Shown piece after piece: positions 9,591-18,444 of a DNA stretch of 54,767 bases. Positions within the stretch are counted from its first letter, which is position 1, and the number at the start of each line of letters is the position of its first letter. Made by a program: the position numbers and the translations under genes. The notes beneath the pieces are model-generated. The model was not told the origin of the DNA. It worked only from the letters and a program-made list of their open reading frames with translations, and made no database searches. This DNA comes from Burkholderiales bacterium (GTDB taxonomy: Bacteria; Pseudomonadota; Gammaproteobacteria; Burkholderiales; Burkholderiaceae_D): the NCBI GenBank assembly GCA_947451925.1, contig CANGAW010000014.1, positions 1-54,767 of the forward strand, in the 5' to 3' direction.

Positions 9591-10292
9591 ATGTCTGCTG
9601 CAGCTGCTCCCGAAGTTGAAGTTGAAGGCGAACCGAAGAAAAAAGGTCCGCTGATCAAAATTATTATTATGGTCGTCGCCGTGCTGGTCTTAATTGGCGG
9701 CTCTATCGGCGGCACCCTGTTTGCCACCGGCTTTTTCTCGAAAAAGAATTCTGCTGAAGCGGCGGTCGAGGACACGCTTGAAAAACTCGATGGCGAAGGC
9801 AAAGGCGAGGCCGAAGGTCATGGCGATGCACATGGCGACGCGCATGCGGATCCGCATGCAGACCCGCATGCCGAGAAAAAAGCGGGCGGCCACGATGATG
9901 GTCATGGCGGTGGCAAATCTGCGGATGAAGCACCGACCAAAGAGATGGCTTCACCGAATCCGGACAACCAGCGCTGGAAATTCAATTACTATGCACTGGA
10001 AAAACCGCTGCTGTCGAACATCGCCGGCTCGCGCAAAGTGATGCAGGTCCAGCTGACCGTGATGACGCATTATGATGACCGCGTCATCAAAAATATGAAA
10101 ACGCATGAACTCGCGCTGCGTGCCGGTATCCTAGACGTCATGCGTCAAAGCACAGAAGCTGATCTGGCACTGCCGGATTTCCGCAAAGCGCTGGCGGAAA
10201 ATGTGCGACTGACAATTAACTCATTGCTGGAAAAATACGAAGGTTTTGGCGGGATTGAAGAAGTTCTGTTCACCGAATTCGTCGTTCAATAA
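9591..10292 (+). CDS. fliL: Flagellar basal-body protein FliL with His-rich linker
   Basis: FliL is a single-pass inner-membrane protein that sits around the stator and affects motor torque. Here the cytoplasmic N-terminus is followed by one membrane helix (about residues 20-44, IIIMVVAVLVLIGGSIGGTL). The periplasmic domain contains NYYALEKPLLSNI and VMQVQLTVMTHYDD and ends VLFTEFVVQ, as expected. At 233 residues it is longer than usual. The extra length is an insertion at about residues 73-112 made of His, Asp, Gly and Ala repeats (GDAHADPHADPHAEKK and GGHDDGHGGG). The insertion is encoded by degenerate short DNA repeats at 9823-9871. A strong ribosome-binding site (TAGGAG) precedes the ATG. 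Confidence 0.92.
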   Translation: MSAAAAPEVEVEGEPKKKGPLIKIIIMVVAVLVLIGGSIGGTLFATGFFSKKNSAEAAVEDTLEKLDGEGKGEAEGHGDAHGDAHADPHADPHAEKKAGGHDDGHGGGKSADEAPTKEMASPNPDNQRWKFNYYALEKPLLSNIAGSRKVMQVQLTVMTHYDDRVIKNMKTHELALRAGILDVMRQSTEADLALPDFRKALAENVRLTINSLLEKYEGFGGIEEVLFTEFVVQ

Positions 10293-10324
10293 AACTGTTA
10301 GAACCCAACAAGCGATCCAAGCCC

Positions 10325-11371
10325 ATGGCTGAAACAAGTAATCTGTTGTCACCCGAAGAACTCGCAGCGCTCGCCGAAGGCGTCAGCGACGGTTCGATTG
10401 CGGTCGACACAGGCTTCAACCTGATGACACGGGTGAAGAAGCATGACCTCGCCAGTGAAGACAGCACGCTCGGTGTCAACACCTCGGCGCTGGAGATGAT
10501 TAACGAGCGCTTCATGCGCATGTTTCGCGCCGGCTTGATGGAAGTGCTGCGCACCAGTCCGCGCATTACGCCCACCCGTTCACAGATTGTGCGCTTTGGC
10601 GACTATCTGAAAGACCTGCGAGCGCCACTGTCGGTCAATACCATCCGCATCAATCCGCTGCGCGGTTTTTCACTGGTGGTGATTGAACCGACCCTGGTCT
10701 TTTCATCGCTGGACAATTTTTTTGGTGGTACCGGCAGCGGCATGCCGGGCACCCCCAAGCGTCGTGCAGCCGACAAAGATGGTGAAACAACACCGGCAAA
10801 CTGGCTGCCGCCGGGACGCATGTTTACCCCGACCGAAACCCGCATTATCAAAATTATTCTGGATATTTTTTTCCGCTCGCTGAAAGAAGCCTGGGCGCCA
10901 TTAATGGCGGTCGACTTCGATCATGTCGGCTCTGAAATCAATCCCCAGTTCGCACAAATCGCAGACGAAAACGATCTGGTCGTGTTGTCGCGCTTCGAAA
11001 CCGAAGGCATAGGCGGCATCAAGGGCTTTGTCGATCTGGTCTACCCCTATTCTTCGCTCAAACCGCTGCGTGATATGTTGCGCAACCGGGTGCAGGCTGA
11101 TGGCAGCGAAGCCTCTGACAAAAAATGGCGTGCCGAACTGACTGCAGCTGTCAGCGATGCCACCCTTGAATTGCAGGTTTTGCTGGGACAAATCAGTGCC
11201 CATTATTCCAAGGTCGAGTCGCTGAAAGAAGGCGACCTGTTATTCTTCAACAAACCAGAGCTCGCTGGTGTTTTCATTGATGGCATCCCGGCCTTTGAAG
11301 GTCAGGTCGGCATGACCGGCCCCAACGTCGCCATCCGCATTGAAAAACCGACCAGCCCTGAAACCCTCTAG
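10325..11371 (+). CDS. fliM: Flagellar motor switch protein FliM
   Basis: The 348-residue protein has the N-terminal CheY-binding segment in slightly diverged form (NLLSPEELAALAEGV), the CheC-like middle domain, and the C-terminal SpoA domain (LKEGDLLFFNKPELAGVFIDG). FliM is the central C-ring protein that receives phospho-CheY and sets rotation direction. An insertion in the middle domain (about residues 139-163, PGTPKRRAADKDGETTPANW) lengthens a loop compared with the usual protein. It lies between fliL and fliN in the conserved operon order. Confidence 0.96.
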   Translation: MAETSNLLSPEELAALAEGVSDGSIAVDTGFNLMTRVKKHDLASEDSTLGVNTSALEMINERFMRMFRAGLMEVLRTSPRITPTRSQIVRFGDYLKDLRAPLSVNTIRINPLRGFSLVVIEPTLVFSSLDNFFGGTGSGMPGTPKRRAADKDGETTPANWLPPGRMFTPTETRIIKIILDIFFRSLKEAWAPLMAVDFDHVGSEINPQFAQIADENDLVVLSRFETEGIGGIKGFVDLVYPYSSLKPLRDMLRNRVQADGSEASDKKWRAELTAAVSDATLELQVLLGQISAHYSKVESLKEGDLLFFNKPELAGVFIDGIPAFEGQVGMTGPNVAIRIEKPTSPETL

Positions 11372-11389
11372 ACATCGTCAGGACGCAGC

Positions 11390-11719
11390 ATGACTGAAAT
11401 GACCACCGAACAAGATAACAAAACCGAACTGCATGATGCCGATCCAACGGCACAGGCACCGCATATCAATCCCGAAGTGCTGCAAAATATTTCGGTCTCC
11501 ATTACCGTCGAAGTCGGCCGCACCTCGATGAAAATTCGTGACCTGCTGCGCTTAACCCAGGGTAGCGTGGTTGAACTTGACCGCATTGCCGGTGAGCCGC
11601 TTGATCTGCTGGTCAACAACACCGTAGTTGCGCAAGGCGAAGTGGTGCTGGTCAATGATCGTTACGGCATTCGTCTGACCCGCGTGGTGCCGGCCAGCGA
11701 ACGCATGAAAAACATCTGA
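11390..11719 (+). CDS. fliN: Flagellar motor switch protein FliN
   Basis: The 109-residue length and the SpoA domain (ISVSITVEVGRTSMKIRDLL, then GSVVELDRIAGEPLDLLVN, then NDRYGIRLTRVV) identify FliN. It forms the lower C-ring and binds FliH to bring export cargo to the gate. The first 33 residues are an acidic, probably flexible tail. The gene starts 18 bases after fliM and ends 2 bases before fliO. Confidence 0.97.
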   Translation: MTEMTTEQDNKTELHDADPTAQAPHINPEVLQNISVSITVEVGRTSMKIRDLLRLTQGSVVELDRIAGEPLDLLVNNTVVAQGEVVLVNDRYGIRLTRVVPASERMKNI

Positions 11720-11721
11720 CC

Positions 11722-12129
11722 ATGTCCGGCGTACACGCCTCTGACTGGTTATCTTTCGCCGGCAGCTTTACTTTTGTTCTGGCCCTATTGGGCCTTTTGC
11801 TCTATGTGATGAAGAAAATGCAGAACGGCAGTTTGCTCGGCATACCGCAGCGGCGCATTCGCATACTGGAAAGCATGTCGCTGGGTCCGCGCCAGAAAGT
11901 CGTGCTGTTGCGCGTGAAAGACCAGGATATTCTGGTCGGTATCACTGCCCAGCAAATGACGACGTTAGCCAGCTTTGCGATCACACCAGAAGAACTCGCT
12001 GCCAGCACCAGCAGTATTGAAGCCTCGCGCTCCAATCCGGCTACACCACTGGCACCACTGGCACAGCGCTTTGCCGATCTGCTCAAATCTGCCGCCAGCG
12101 GCAACCAGAAAAACCGGGACGGAAACTAA
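11722..12129 (+). CDS. fliO: Flagellar export protein FliO
   Basis: The 135-residue protein has a short N-terminus, one membrane helix at about residues 11-30 (FAGSFTFVLALLGLLLYVMK), and a small cytoplasmic domain with RRIRILESMSLGPRQKVVLLRV, the usual FliO pattern. FliO assists assembly of the FliP ring in the export gate and is poorly conserved in sequence. Its position directly between fliN and fliP confirms the call. Spacing to both neighbours is 2 bases. Confidence 0.93.
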   Translation: MSGVHASDWLSFAGSFTFVLALLGLLLYVMKKMQNGSLLGIPQRRIRILESMSLGPRQKVVLLRVKDQDILVGITAQQMTTLASFAITPEELAASTSSIEASRSNPATPLAPLAQRFADLLKSAASGNQKNRDGN

Positions 12130-12131
12130 CC

Positions 12132-12872
12132 ATGTGGCGCAGGATTTTTTTCATAGCCTTACTGATGCTGCCGGTATTTGCGTTCGCGCAGGGCATGCCG
12201 GTGTTGAATGTATTGGCAGGCAAAGGCGGCACCACGCAATACAGCCTGACCTTGCAGCTGCTGGCACTGATGACGGTGCTGACACTGCTGCCGTCCATGC
12301 TGCTGATGATGACGTCGTTTGTGCGCATCATCATCGTCATGTCGATCTTGCGGCAGGCGCTGGGTACCGGTCAGACTCCGCCGAACCAGGTGTTAGCCGG
12401 CCTGGCACTGTTTCTGACCCTGTTCATCATGCAGCCGGTGATGACCGATGTCTATAACAACGCCATTTTGCCCTACATGAATCAGGACATGCCGTTCGAA
12501 ACCGCGCTGGCCGCGGCCGAGAAACCGGTGCGCGGCTTCATGATGGCGCAGACACGCGAAGAAGATATTGCGATGTTCTTAGACATCGCCCGCAACAAAA
12601 CCGAATTGCAGGGCCCGGAGTCGGTGCCGTTTACCACGCTGGTTCCGGCCTTTCTGACTTCCGAGCTAAAGAGCGCCTTTACCATTGGCTTTCTGATTTA
12701 TATTCCGTTTGTGGTGATTGATCTGATCGTCTCCAGCGTACTGATGTCGATGGGCATGATGATGCTCTCGCCGATGATGATTTCAATGCCCTTTAAACTG
12801 ATGTTGTTTGTGCTGGTCGATGGCTGGAGCATGCTGATGGGCTCGCTCGCTTCCAGCTTCGCCATGCCGTAA
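12132..12872 (+). CDS. fliP: Flagellar export gate protein FliP
   Basis: The 246-residue protein has a cleavable signal peptide (IFFIALLMLPVFAFAQG), as known for FliP, followed by four membrane helices. It contains the family signatures MTSFVRIIIVMSILRQALGT and FVVIDLIVSSVLMSMGMMML. FliP forms the pentameric core of the export channel with FliQ and FliR. Order and spacing (2 bases after fliO, 20 before fliQ) are those of the standard flagellar operon. Confidence 0.97.
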   Translation: MWRRIFFIALLMLPVFAFAQGMPVLNVLAGKGGTTQYSLTLQLLALMTVLTLLPSMLLMMTSFVRIIIVMSILRQALGTGQTPPNQVLAGLALFLTLFIMQPVMTDVYNNAILPYMNQDMPFETALAAAEKPVRGFMMAQTREEDIAMFLDIARNKTELQGPESVPFTTLVPAFLTSELKSAFTIGFLIYIPFVVIDLIVSSVLMSMGMMMLSPMMISMPFKLMLFVLVDGWSMLMGSLASSFAMP

Positions 12873-12892
12873 GGCGCCAAGGAAAAAAAAGC

Positions 12893-13162
12893 ATGGATGC
12901 TTCAACGGTTGTCGATCTGGGTCGTGGTGCGCTGTGGGCGGTGATGCTGATTGCTTCACCGCTGCTGTTAGTCGCACTGGCGGTGGGCCTGTTCATCGGC
13001 ATCATTCAGGCAGCCACCTCGATTAATGAATCGACCTTGTCCTTCATTCCCAAGCTGATCGCACTGGGCTTGTCACTGTCGCTGTTTGGCGGCTGGCAGC
13101 TGGCCATGCTGATCGACTACACCAAAGATATTTACAAGCGCATCCCTGCGCTGTTTAGCTAA
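12893..13162 (+). CDS. fliQ: Flagellar export gate protein FliQ
   Basis: A small 89-residue protein with two membrane helices (about residues 17-40 and 50-74) and the typical sequence GLFIGIIQAATSINESTLSF. FliQ wraps around the FliP-FliR core as the outer helical hairpins of the export channel. A purine-rich stretch (AAGGAAAAAAAA) lies upstream of the ATG as ribosome-binding site. Confidence 0.96.
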   Translation: MDASTVVDLGRGALWAVMLIASPLLLVALAVGLFIGIIQAATSINESTLSFIPKLIALGLSLSLFGGWQLAMLIDYTKDIYKRIPALFS

Positions 13163-13181
13163 GCACAAGCGTTACCACGAC

Positions 13182-13955
13182 ATGACCCTATTGGCTGCGG
13201 ACATCGTCGAGCGTTTCTACACCTTCCTGTGGCCGATGCTGCGCATTGGCGCCTTGCTGATGGCGGCGCCCCTGTTTTCGCTGGACTCTGTCACGGTCCG
13301 GCTGCGTGTAGTGCTGTCGCTGGTGCTGACCTTTTTCATTTATCCCCTCATCGTCTGGCCCGTCATCGATCCGATCTCGGCCGCCGGCATACTGGAAATC
13401 ATCAATCAATTGTTCATTGGCGCCCTGATGGGCCTGATGCTGCAAATTACCGTGGCCGCTCTGGTACTGGCGGGACAATCCATTGCCGGCTCCATGGGAC
13501 TTACCATGGCCAGCATGATCGACCCCAATGTCGGTAACGTGCCGGTGATTTCGCAGGTCTTATTGATTTTGTCGACGCTGGTATTTCTGGGCTTTGGTGG
13601 TCATGTGATCATTTTGTCGATCTTACTCGACAGTTTTCGCGTACTGCCGATCGGGCAATCGCTGATGGGGCAAATCCCTTATGCCAAAGTGATTGCCTGG
13701 AGTTCGATGATGTTCATGGGGGGCGTATTAGTATCCTTACCAGTCATGGTGTCGCTGCTGTTCATTAATATCGGACTCGGTGTGGTGACCCGTGCAGCGC
13801 CTAGCCTGAACATTTTTTCCGTCGGTTTTCCGGCCACCATCGCTGCCGGTTATATCGTGCTGATTATTTCGCTCGAAAGTATTGTCGCCCGCATGCAGTG
13901 GCTCTGGATGCAGGCTTTTTCCCACGTGCGTGACTTGGTAGGACTGGTAAGCTGA
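13182..13955 (+). CDS. fliR: Flagellar export gate protein FliR
   Basis: The 257-residue polytopic membrane protein has the FliR features: an N-terminal LRIGALLMAAPLFS helix, QLFIGALMGLMLQITVAALV, and GQSIAGSMGLTMASMIDPN, the expected conserved segment. It forms the top of the FliPQR channel. Only 1 base separates its stop from the flhB start, so the two products are made together. Confidence 0.96.
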   Translation: MTLLAADIVERFYTFLWPMLRIGALLMAAPLFSLDSVTVRLRVVLSLVLTFFIYPLIVWPVIDPISAAGILEIINQLFIGALMGLMLQITVAALVLAGQSIAGSMGLTMASMIDPNVGNVPVISQVLLILSTLVFLGFGGHVIILSILLDSFRVLPIGQSLMGQIPYAKVIAWSSMMFMGGVLVSLPVMVSLLFINIGLGVVTRAAPSLNIFSVGFPATIAAGYIVLIISLESIVARMQWLWMQAFSHVRDLVGLVS

Positions 13956-13956
13956 C

Positions 13957-15114
13957 ATGTCTGAAAGCTCGGAAGAACGGACAGAAGAACCCACCGCGCG
14001 GCGCCTGTCCAAGGCCCGCGAGGACGGACAAGTTGCGCGTTCCAATGAACTCTCGGCCGCACTGGTGACGATCTCAGCAGTGACATTGCTGTTCATGACC
14101 GGCGGCACATTACTGAAAAAGCTAGCTGATCAATTCGCCTCAGGCTTTCACTTTGACCGCAAGCTGGTGTTTTCATCTAACCTGCTGCCCGGCATCGCCG
14201 CCCAACATATTATTGATGCTTACACACTGATCTTGCCGGTGCTGGCACTGACCGTCGTCGTGGCAATTGCAACCGCACGCATCAATGGTGGCTTCCTGTT
14301 TGCACTCAAAGCGGTGATGCCCAAAGCCTCCAAGCTTAATCCGCTGAGCGGCCTGAAACGGATGTTCGGCATCAAGGCTTTGAGCGAGTTGGGCAAGGCC
14401 GTGCTGAAATTTTCGCTGGTCACCGGGATACTGGTGTTAGTTCTTAATAATAATATCGACACCCTGCATCAGATCGGCAAAATGGCCTTCGAGCCTGCGA
14501 TGCAAACAGCCGGCGCCTTGTTATCAAAAGCAGCACTACTAATCTCACTCTCACTGGTCTTGATTGCCGCCATCGACGTGCCGCTGCAACGCTGGCAGTT
14601 CATGAAGCAGATGCGCATGACCAAACAGGAAATCAAAGATGAAATGAAAAACAGCGAGGGTAATCCGGAAATCAAGGGGCAGATCCGTCGCCGTCAGCGT
14701 GAAATGTCCAACGCCCGCATGATAGACCGGGTCAAAGATGCCGACGTCGTCATTACCAACCCTGAGCATTTTGCCGTCGCCCTGGCTTACGATCCGAATG
14801 GCGACTCCGCGCCAACCTTGCTGGCCAAGGGTGCCGATGAGATTGCCGCGCGCATTCGCGCCGAAGCACAAAAACATGGCGTTGAAATTTTTCAGGCAGC
14901 ACCACTGGCGCGTGCGCTGTATTTCACCACCGAGCTTGAACATCCTGTGCCGGAAGACTTGTACTATGCGGTAGCGCAAGTGATTGCTTATGTATTTAAC
15001 CTTGCCACTGTGCGGCCGGGCGCCGCGCCAACACAGCGCCCCCAACCGACCGTTCCCGAAACGATGCAATTCGATACAAACGGTAAATTGCAAACTGAAG
15101 AGACCAAGACCTGA
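13957..15114 (+). CDS. flhB: Flagellar export switch protein FlhB with NPEH cleavage motif
   Basis: This 385-residue protein has four membrane helices in the first 210 residues and the FlhB cytoplasmic domain. The N-terminus (SSEERTEEPTARRLSKARED) is typical. FlhB cleaves itself between Asn and Pro of NPTH to switch secretion from hook to filament subunits. Here the motif is NPEH (residues 268-271), so the normally conserved Thr is Glu while Asn, Pro and His remain. The gene follows fliR rather than preceding flhA, and its stop overlaps the next gene start (TGATG). The C-terminal tail is Pro/Thr-rich. Confidence 0.95.
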   Translation: MSESSEERTEEPTARRLSKAREDGQVARSNELSAALVTISAVTLLFMTGGTLLKKLADQFASGFHFDRKLVFSSNLLPGIAAQHIIDAYTLILPVLALTVVVAIATARINGGFLFALKAVMPKASKLNPLSGLKRMFGIKALSELGKAVLKFSLVTGILVLVLNNNIDTLHQIGKMAFEPAMQTAGALLSKAALLISLSLVLIAAIDVPLQRWQFMKQMRMTKQEIKDEMKNSEGNPEIKGQIRRRQREMSNARMIDRVKDADVVITNPEHFAVALAYDPNGDSAPTLLAKGADEIAARIRAEAQKHGVEIFQAAPLARALYFTTELEHPVPEDLYYAVAQVIAYVFNLATVRPGAAPTQRPQPTVPETMQFDTNGKLQTEETKT

Positions 15115-16727
15115 TGGATAACGAACAGGACCTGCTGACTGAAGGCTTTGGCGCCGACGGCATTTTTTTGCGTGCCACCGACCACCGCCGTTTTGATTAT
15201 GTGATGCGCGCCATCCGCGAAGATGGGCAGTCACTGGCGCTCTCCAGCAATAATGAAGACGTGCTGGATCATTATGCGCGACTGGTCATCAACAAATTGC
15301 GGCAAATCCCGGACTTGCAGATCGAGGTTTTTTTACCGACCGATACCGATGCCCTGCTTGAACGGTTCAATCAGATTCTGGCCGGTCTGTCGTTAACAGA
15401 TGCGCGCAACGGCGAATCCTCGCCGGCCCCCAGACGCGTACTGATTGCGCATGACACCAAAGCAGTCAAGGCACGTGACCTGCAACTGATCGCCAGGCTG
15501 ATACAGGATTTTCCCGGTGCGAATACGGCACTGGTACTGCTACTCGATGGCGTCGCCAGCCGTCAGCATGAACGCACGCTGGAAAACTTTGGTCAGCGCA
15601 TGCTGCGCTGGCCCATTGAAGCACCGACACGCAGCGAAGGCGAAGCGCTGTTGAGAGTGGCCCGCGAACGGGGCTTTGAAGTCGAGGTACGCAAACTGCT
15701 GTCCGCAACAGGCACCGTACCGGACCCTGTCGATGGAACAGTTAGTATGGAACGCCCGATGTTTGCCAAAGAACTAGCTGCAGTTCGCCAGCAAAATCTG
15801 GCCAGCGATTCGCCACGTACCGAACCGACTCTCGATGAGCCGGCAAGCTATACGCCCAAAAGAATGGTGGTTGAAAAAACCAGAAAAGAAAAAGTGCCGC
15901 AAGCCGAACCGGCAAAGGCAGCATCGCCAAAGCGTACTGGTCGCTGGCGCGCCGGCCTGAACTGGCTCATGGCCATTGTGCTGTTAATCGTTGTCTCGGG
16001 TGGCGTCATTGCCGCCCTGTTCCCGCAGCGGCTGTTCCCGGTCATCGCATCCTCATCGTTTTTGAAACAAACCCTGCCGCCCTGGATGATGCAGGTGGTC
16101 GTGCGCGCCATCGGCACGCCACCACCGCCGCCGGTTCCTGAACAGCTGAAACCGGATCCCGAGCCAGTGCAGCCTGTCGCTGACAAAGAACAAACTGCCG
16201 CGCCGGCTTCAGATTCGGCGCCTGCTGCCGATACCTCCATTAAGCAGAGCCCGCTGGTCGCTGCTGATAAGCCTGCTGACAAGGCTGTCATAGCGCCAGC
16301 AGCGGAACCGGCATTAGCAAAAACCGTGACGGAAAAAGAAACAAAAACCGACACCAGCAAGCCTGTCGCGGCCGTTGAACCAGTAGCGAAAGTCGGGCAG
16401 GCCGTGGCCGTGCCATTAGCAAGTTCGGACCAGACAGCGCAGGACACCGTGGCCAAAGCGGCATCGGGCAGTTATTTTGTGCAGCATGTATCCATGGCCT
16501 CGCTGGCTGAAGCCCAGGCCTGGCGTGCACAGTATCCGTTGCTGAAAAATAGTCTGATTGCTGCTGTAAAGACACAAGAACAAGGCATCAGGTTTGCGGT
16601 ATTTTCCGGCCCTTTTACCGGCCGCAAAGAAGCCGAAGCTTTCGCTGCCAGCAAGGGTGTGCCGGCTGACACCTGGCTGCGACCGCAAAAGTCGCTGCAA
16701 AAAGCGCTGCAAAATGCAGCGCGCTAA
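15114..16727 (+). CDS. DamX-like membrane protein with SPOR domain
   Basis: The 537-residue protein starts within the flhB stop codon. Its N-terminal part (about residues 10-195) looks like the degenerate AAA/ATPase-type domain of ExeA/DamX proteins (DHRRFDYVMRAIREDGQSLAL; DFPGANTALVLLLDG) but lacks a clear Walker A motif. A basic linker precedes one membrane helix at about 283-302 (NWLMAIVLLIVVSGGVIAAL). A Pro/Ala/Lys-rich periplasmic spacer leads to a C-terminal SPOR-like domain at about 455-537 (SYFVQHVSMASLAEAQAWR; FAVFSGPFTGRKEAEAFA), which binds glycan strands lacking stem peptides. Coupling to flhB suggests a link between peptidoglycan and basal-body assembly. The function is inferred. 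Confidence 0.75.
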   Translation: MDNEQDLLTEGFGADGIFLRATDHRRFDYVMRAIREDGQSLALSSNNEDVLDHYARLVINKLRQIPDLQIEVFLPTDTDALLERFNQILAGLSLTDARNGESSPAPRRVLIAHDTKAVKARDLQLIARLIQDFPGANTALVLLLDGVASRQHERTLENFGQRMLRWPIEAPTRSEGEALLRVARERGFEVEVRKLLSATGTVPDPVDGTVSMERPMFAKELAAVRQQNLASDSPRTEPTLDEPASYTPKRMVVEKTRKEKVPQAEPAKAASPKRTGRWRAGLNWLMAIVLLIVVSGGVIAALFPQRLFPVIASSSFLKQTLPPWMMQVVVRAIGTPPPPPVPEQLKPDPEPVQPVADKEQTAAPASDSAPAADTSIKQSPLVAADKPADKAVIAPAAEPALAKTVTEKETKTDTSKPVAAVEPVAKVGQAVAVPLASSDQTAQDTVAKAASGSYFVQHVSMASLAEAQAWRAQYPLLKNSLIAAVKTQEQGIRFAVFSGPFTGRKEAEAFAASKGVPADTWLRPQKSLQKALQNAAR

Positions 16728-16754
16728 TCATTAATTGAAATAGTGAGTTCGCTG

Positions 16755-17210
16755 ATGTCTGAAGAACAAAATTCGGAAGTCTTTCGCAGTAATGCCCCGA
16801 GCGAAAAGGGCATTAACCAGCCGGGCAAATACGGTAAAAAGCCTGCTGAGGTTCAGGCGCCTGAGCCAACATTACGTGAGTTCAAAGATAGCAATGCCAC
16901 CGGCACCGCGGGCAAGTCCGAGATGGGCGAGGTGCATATTGCCGCCACTGATACTGATCTACTGGCTTCGACCACCTTACGCTCCCCTTCAGCAGAAGCC
17001 CCGGCCGCAGAAGAAGTCAGTAACGCGAAACAAGCAGCACAGGAAGATAAGCCACTGATCAATGTTGAGGAAGATGCGGTGCCCTGGGCACTGGCGATTG
17101 ATCTGGCCGAGCGTATCAAGAGCTTAGGCAAGGTGACTGCTGAGGTAAACGGCGAACTCGACATTCTGGAAGCGGCGTCGGCCAAACTCAATAAACGGAT
17201 GAATTCATGA
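16755..17210 (+). CDS. Small acidic protein of unknown function in flagellar operon
   Basis: I do not recognise this protein of about 151 residues. It is acidic and mostly disordered-looking, with no signal peptide or membrane helix. Only the C-terminal 50 residues look structured (AVPWALAIDLAERIKSLGKV, then a helical segment ending AASAKLNKRMNS). A GTG at 16743 would add four residues, but the ATG at 16755 has GTGAG at a suitable distance and is preferred. Its stop overlaps the start of the next gene (ATGA). It is probably a cytoplasmic partner of one of its two membrane-bound neighbours. Confidence 0.7.
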   Translation: MSEEQNSEVFRSNAPSEKGINQPGKYGKKPAEVQAPEPTLREFKDSNATGTAGKSEMGEVHIAATDTDLLASTTLRSPSAEAPAAEEVSNAKQAAQEDKPLINVEEDAVPWALAIDLAERIKSLGKVTAEVNGELDILEAASAKLNKRMNS

Positions 17211-18397
17211 GTGAACCTGAAAACAATAAAGAAGCAGGCGGTTTTACGGCCGAGGCCTCGCCACCGAAACTGGACCCCGCGACTGCTGTCGATGCACTGA
17301 CCGGCGAGACTGCGGACGAAGGCAAGGAACTGGTGTCGCAAGATGCTGCCAAAAAAGCCTTGCAAGCGGTGCAGATCCTGGTTGAAAACAACCGTGCTGC
17401 ATCGGCCCAGTTAGAAGCGCTGATGAAAATCGTGCTGGATGCCGCCGAAGTCGCCAACCGTTCAGCTTCGACTGTGGCGGCCACTGGCGGCGAGCTCAAC
17501 AAGGCCGCCGAGCGCTTATTTGAAGGCGCCAAGAAAACGGCGATGCAGTCGAAAATTGTGCTGGCACTGGCAGCGTCGGTCTTAGTCGGCACAGCCGGCA
17601 CCTTCACTTTCATGACCGTGCAGTTGCATGACAAAGTCGAACAGGTCGATGCGATGCTGATCGCCGTGGGTAAACGCGCAGTCGATCTGAAAACCAGACT
17701 CGAAGGCATGGACGATATCCACACCGCGCTGACCGAGCTCAATCTGAAACAAGACAATACGCAATCAGTGCAGCAGGCCATTGAAGACAAAATCAGCCTG
17801 ATGGCCGAATCGGCCAAAGCACCACGCAAAGAAATACCGGCAGAAGCACCAGCGAAAGCCGCCGCGCCGGCAGCAACAAAAGCTGCAGTAGAAAAAGCTG
17901 CCGTGGCCAAGGCTGCGGTACAAAAATCCGAAGCCACCGACAAAGCCTTGTCCAAACAACTATCGGGACTGGATGCGCTGATCAAAGAGCAATCCAAAGC
18001 GGTACAAAATCTGTCGACTCAGGTCAATGGTGTGCAGGGTGCGGTATCGAACGTTGACAGCCTGAAAAAAGAAGTCGAATCACTGAACAATTTGCAGCGG
18101 CAGCGCAATCAGGAAGCCTTGCAAGCAGTAGCGGCAGCCAATGCGCGCCATGAAAAAGAAAGCAAGGATAAAGAGCGGGAATTGCTGCGTGAACGTGAGC
18201 TGGCCAAAGAACGTGAACTGACTCACGAGCGCGAATTAGCCCGTGAAAAAGAACTGGCACGTGAACGGGAAAAATTGCGTGAAGCAGAAAAAGAGAAGAC
18301 CGTGAAATATTTGCGCGATCAATCCAAACCCAACCCCAGCACGGCTCCCAGCGGTATGCCGTCCTATACCAATCAGGGTGGAACGCAGGCGCAGTAA
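17207..18397 (+). CDS. Coiled-coil membrane protein of unknown function in flagellar operon
   Basis: The 396-residue protein has a cytoplasmic N-terminal helical region (about residues 45-110), one membrane helix at about 116-137 (KIVLALAASVLVGTAGTFTF), and a long periplasmic or extended coiled-coil region. Two low-complexity parts stand out: an Ala/Lys/Pro-rich stretch at about 204-245 and a tail of repeated ERELxxEREL units at about 325-360. I cannot place it in a known flagellar family. The membrane helix flanked by helical segments is reminiscent of receptor-like or scaffold proteins. It is coupled to the previous gene and ends the operon, just before a bidirectional terminator. Confidence 0.7.
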   Translation: MSEPENNKEAGGFTAEASPPKLDPATAVDALTGETADEGKELVSQDAAKKALQAVQILVENNRAASAQLEALMKIVLDAAEVANRSASTVAATGGELNKAAERLFEGAKKTAMQSKIVLALAASVLVGTAGTFTFMTVQLHDKVEQVDAMLIAVGKRAVDLKTRLEGMDDIHTALTELNLKQDNTQSVQQAIEDKISLMAESAKAPRKEIPAEAPAKAAAPAATKAAVEKAAVAKAAVQKSEATDKALSKQLSGLDALIKEQSKAVQNLSTQVNGVQGAVSNVDSLKKEVESLNNLQRQRNQEALQAVAAANARHEKESKDKERELLRERELAKERELTHERELAREKELAREREKLREAEKEKTVKYLRDQSKPNPSTAPSGMPSYTNQGGTQAQ

Positions 18398-18406
18398 GCG
18401 TGAACC

Positions 18407-18429
18407 GGGGGCGGGTTCCCGTCCCCTTT
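18407..18429. terminator. Terminator between convergent flagellar and stator operons
   Basis: GGGGGCGGG (18407-18415) pairs with CCCGTCCCC (18418-18426), one G-T pair, forming a G/C-rich hairpin followed by TTT and a T-rich stretch to 18446. It lies in the 47-base gap between the convergent genes ending at 18397 and 18445. Confidence 0.7.
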
Positions 18430-18444
18430 CCTGACTATTTTTTA

